Shown here in pieces: positions 61,620 to 64,000 of a stretch of 64,000 nt of DNA. The stretch is taken from contig JAVEDP010000024.1 in NCBI GenBank assembly GCA_030841085.1, positions 186,001 to 250,000 of the forward strand. Direction: 5' to 3'. Source of the DNA: Pyrinomonadaceae bacterium (GTDB lineage: Bacteria; Acidobacteriota; Blastocatellia; Pyrinomonadales; Pyrinomonadaceae). Position numbers and translations under genes: made by a program. A model generated the notes under the pieces. The model was not told the DNA's origin. It was given only the letters and a program-made list of their open reading frames with translations, and did not search any database. The stretch's first letter is position 1; each line of letters starts with the position of its first letter.

Positions 61620-62909
61620 ATGGCCCACGATGCTTCACAAAACGTCTTTCAAGGCAGGAAGGTGGCCCTCGGAATCTGTGGCGGCATTGCCGCCTACAAA
61701 GCTGCGGAGGTGCTTCGCGGCCTGCAAAAAGCCGGGTGTGTCGTCAGAGTTGCAATGACTGCGCGCGCCTGCGAATTTATTCAACCTCTGACTTTTCGCG
61801 CCCTGTCGGGCGAGCACGTCATCGTCGACGACTACGCTCCCGATAATCCCGATCCTATCGCCCACATAACCTTCTCGCAGACCGTTGAGTTGCTTATCAT
61901 CGCGCCGGCCACCGCTAATATCCTGGGGAAATTCGCTAACGGAATTGCCGACGATTTTCTGACTTCAACTTATCTGGCATCCACCGCTCCCGTACTCATC
62001 GCGCCGGCGATGAACTCGTCAATGTGGGAACATCCGGCAACACAGCGGAATGTGGAAAGGCTCAAAGCCGACGGCGTCTTCTTTATCGAACCGGATGACG
62101 GCGAGATGGCTTGTGGAACAATTGGTCCTGGCCGACTCAGCGAGCCCGAACGAATTGTCGCCGCCGCATTAGATATTCTGCAAACAACGAACACTGATGT
62201 GCTGCAGGCCCTGGCTGGCGAGAAGTTGCTCATCACGGTGGGCGCAACTCGTGAGGCGCTCGATCCGGTACGCTTCCTTTCTAACAATTCATCAGGCCGA
62301 ATGGGCTTCGCAATCGCGGAGGCAGCCAGGAAAAGAGGCGCTGAAGTTCACGTTATCGCAGGTTCCACTACGGCAGATGCACCCGCAGGTGTCGCAGTCA
62401 CTCGAGCCTTTTCGGCTGCTGAAATGCACGCCGCGGTAATGAACGAGTTACCCGAGGCTACAATTTTTATTGGCGCGGCAGCGGTTGCCGACTATCGACC
62501 GGCGCAATCCGCGCGGCAAAAGATAAAAAAGAGTGACGCCGAAATCACGATCAAGCTCGAACGCACGCAAGACATCCTCGCCGACGTTGCGGCCGTGAAT
62601 CGAGGCGACCTGCTAGTAATTGGCTTTGCCGCAGAAACTGAAAACGTTCTCGCCAACGCGCGCGAGAAACTGGTCCGCAAGAATCTCGATGCAGTCATCG
62701 CGAACGACGTCACGCGCGAAGGCGCAGGCTTTGATGCCCTGACTAACGAAGTAATCGTCATCAGCCGCGACAAAGATACCCCGATTCATGTGCCGCTAAT
62801 GCCTAAAACGAATGTCGCCAACATCATCCTCGACGAGATCGTAAGATTGCGTGCGGCGCGTGAAAATCTCGCCAATTTGACGACCGATGAGCGGCGGAAA
62901 AAAGCTTAA
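61620..62909 (+). CDS. coaBC: Bifunctional phosphopantothenoylcysteine decarboxylase / phosphopantothenate-cysteine ligase
   Basis: CoaBC makes 4'-phosphopantetheine for coenzyme A. The 429-aa protein has a flavin CoaC domain (about 12-190: GICGGIAAYKA, active-site His in FSQTVELLIIAPATANI context, PAMNSSMWEHPAT) and a CoaB ligase domain (about 200-410: VGATREALDPVRFLSNNSSGRMG, AAVADYRPA, VANDVT-like IANDVTREG). Length and start are normal. It is followed after 18 bp by the uracil-DNA glycosylase gene. Confidence 0.96.
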   Translation: MAHDASQNVFQGRKVALGICGGIAAYKAAEVLRGLQKAGCVVRVAMTARACEFIQPLTFRALSGEHVIVDDYAPDNPDPIAHITFSQTVELLIIAPATANILGKFANGIADDFLTSTYLASTAPVLIAPAMNSSMWEHPATQRNVERLKADGVFFIEPDDGEMACGTIGPGRLSEPERIVAAALDILQTTNTDVLQALAGEKLLITVGATREALDPVRFLSNNSSGRMGFAIAEAARKRGAEVHVIAGSTTADAPAGVAVTRAFSAAEMHAAVMNELPEATIFIGAAAVADYRPAQSARQKIKKSDAEITIKLERTQDILADVAAVNRGDLLVIGFAAETENVLANAREKLVRKNLDAVIANDVTREGAGFDALTNEVIVISRDKDTPIHVPLMPKTNVANIILDEIVRLRAARENLANLTTDERRKKA

Positions 62910-62927
62910 GCTCAACTTACCGATCTA

Positions 62928-63824
62928 ATGGAAACCCAGAACGCGCAACCTTCGGACGAACTCCTTTCACTGGCTACCGACATTCGGGAACATCTTTCTT
63001 GTCTGCACGAACTCGGCATCGCGTTTGTTGAGGCCCGGAATGTGGCCCAGACAAGCATCGAACCGGGCGCAGCTTATCCAGAGGAAGCCAACCACGAGCG
63101 ACAACCGACGCTCACCCAACCCGCGGCAATTCCGACTTTAGCTGCGCCACCTGTTCAACTTCCGAAACCAGGTAACGTGCCTGCAAGGCTTATCCAAACA
63201 GCGCCCAACACCTTGTTCGACGACTTGACCGCAAAAAGTCAAAAACTTGAAAAGACAACCGAAACTTTCGAAGAGATTTGGGCTGACATCGGCGACTGCA
63301 CGCGTTGTCCCCTTCACCAGGGGCGAACCAACATTGTGCACACTGAAGGTAACCGGCGTGCTCGCCTGATGTTCATAGGTGAAGCACCGGGCGCCGATGA
63401 AGATGCGCAAGCTCGACCTTTCGTCGGTCGCGCGGGACAGTTGTTAACAAAAATCATCGAAGCCATCGGTTTCAAACGTGAGGAAGTCTTGATTGGCAAC
63501 GTTAACCGTTGCCGTCCGCCCGGCAATCGCCCGCCGACTGAAGAAGAAGCAACGATGTGCAAGCCTTTCCTGTTACGTGAAATTGCTTCCGTCCAGCCGG
63601 AGGTCATTGTGGTGATGGGAAACACGGCGACCAGAAACCTGCTGAACGCCAAGCTGGGAATAACAAAGCTGCGAGGACAATTCCAGGATTACCACGGCGT
63701 GAAGGTGATGCCCACTTTTCATCCGGCCTATTTGTTGCGCGATCCATCCAAGAAACAGGAAACCTGGCAAGATCTCAAAAAGGTGCGCGACTATCTGGAA
63801 AGTACCGCGAAGAATAACTCGTAA
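62928..63824 (+). CDS. Uracil-DNA glycosylase, family 4 (iron-sulfur type)
   Basis: Removes uracil from DNA after cytosine deamination. The 298-aa protein has a disordered N-terminal extension (about 1-110, Pro/Ala/Thr-rich) and a family 4 UDG domain: cluster cysteines in CTRCPLHQGR (about 125-134) and RCRPPGNRPPTEEEATMC, motif A GEAPGADED (about 151-159), and motif B-like TFHPAYLLRDP near the end. The four cysteines support a [4Fe-4S] cluster. It is co-directional with coaBC and the probable priA. Confidence 0.95.
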   Translation: METQNAQPSDELLSLATDIREHLSCLHELGIAFVEARNVAQTSIEPGAAYPEEANHERQPTLTQPAAIPTLAAPPVQLPKPGNVPARLIQTAPNTLFDDLTAKSQKLEKTTETFEEIWADIGDCTRCPLHQGRTNIVHTEGNRRARLMFIGEAPGADEDAQARPFVGRAGQLLTKIIEAIGFKREEVLIGNVNRCRPPGNRPPTEEEATMCKPFLLREIASVQPEVIVVMGNTATRNLLNAKLGITKLRGQFQDYHGVKVMPTFHPAYLLRDPSKKQETWQDLKKVRDYLESTAKNNS

Positions 63825-63872
63825 CGGCTAGCGGACTTTTGCAATTCAAAATTTCGCGTTACCTTCTGACGC

Positions 63873-64000
63873 GTGCACGACCCTTCCCAAGCCTTTAGCA
63901 AACCTTCAACAACGCTTGACAGTCTGTCCTTATCCGAAGCGTCTCTTGCCGCCGGACCAGCTCGATATGCCGAGGTGGCTGTACCCGTTCATGTTCTGAC
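63873..64000 (+). CDS. priA: Probable primosomal protein N' (PriA), 5' part only
   Basis: An open frame starts at GTG 63873, directly after an in-frame stop, and runs off the window. The visible 42 residues end in RYAEVAVPVHVL, which fits the start of the PriA 3'-DNA-binding domain (usual pattern A-V-x-V/A-P). The neighbours coaBC and UDG are common companions of priA. Only the N-terminus is visible, so the call is tentative. Confidence 0.5.
   Translation, partial: MHDPSQAFSKPSTTLDSLSLSEASLAAGPARYAEVAVPVHVL

Overview
The window looks like chromosomal DNA of a diderm, LPS-making, free-living bacterium. Gene content and style fit Acidobacteriota, probably Blastocatellia, although no search was run. 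Pointers are an LptC/LptA fusion beside lptB and rpoN, S9 and M64 secreted peptidases, a TonB receptor with an N-terminal carboxypeptidase-regulatory-like domain, FecR-like and CpxP-like envelope proteins, and a protein resembling cyanobacterial DUF6335. No rRNA, tRNA, CRISPR, phage or classical IS transposase was seen. Both ends cut genes: rpoN on the left, probably priA on the right.

Layout. 1-8.0 kb (minus) carries uppP, a PilZ protein, recJ, a 769-aa LptC/LptA fusion, lptB and rpoN: envelope lipid and LPS handling plus sigma-54. 8.3-11.3 kb holds an SDR, a small four-helix-bundle gene inside a perfect 29-bp inverted repeat, and rnj. 11.5-20.7 kb (plus) is accessory: a TIR-domain protein with an unknown C-terminal domain, a half-size DMT transporter, M64 and S9 peptidases, a SnoaL-like protein, a LigB dioxygenase and a beta-propeller protein. 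21.2-26.6 kb (minus) has rsmA, ribD, ftsY and an HD-GYP sensor. 26.9-32.0 kb (plus) has an ECF sigma/anti-sigma/CpxP-like set and an mlaE-mlaF-mlaD lipid transporter. 32.0-36.0 kb (minus) has two DinB-fold proteins, a cyclase, a MidA-type methyltransferase, a zinc-ribbon protein and an OB-fold lipoprotein. 36.2-45.6 kb has a papain-like protease, an acnA-aldehyde dehydrogenase unit, dtd, an SDR and gatB. 47.8-54.5 kb (minus) is a vitamin B12 uptake locus with two cobalamin riboswitches (btuF-btuC-btuD and btuB) followed by a Dph6-like ATP pyrophosphatase. 54.6-64 kb has a GT39-type glycosyltransferase, mtnA, a UDP-sugar epimerase and UDP-glucose dehydrogenase, a FecR-like protein, coaBC, a family 4 uracil-DNA glycosylase and the start of priA.

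The most striking property is what lies between the genes. Nearly every few kilobases there is an inverted-repeat element, and they fall into about ten unrelated sequence families. Several consist of simple sequence with a strict 7-bp period: TTTCAAG, AAACAGC, GAAGGAT, GGTCTTT and GGAATTT units. They reach into genes, supplying the stop codon of recJ, the start codons of rsmA and gatB, and the edge of an SDR start. One such repeat pair encloses the four-helix-bundle gene. A different palindromic family supplies the stop codon of the cyclase gene. The heptanucleotide tracts, with that gene as a possible helper, are the best candidate for an undescribed system here. The orphan TIR protein and the Dph6-like enzyme in the B12 locus come next.
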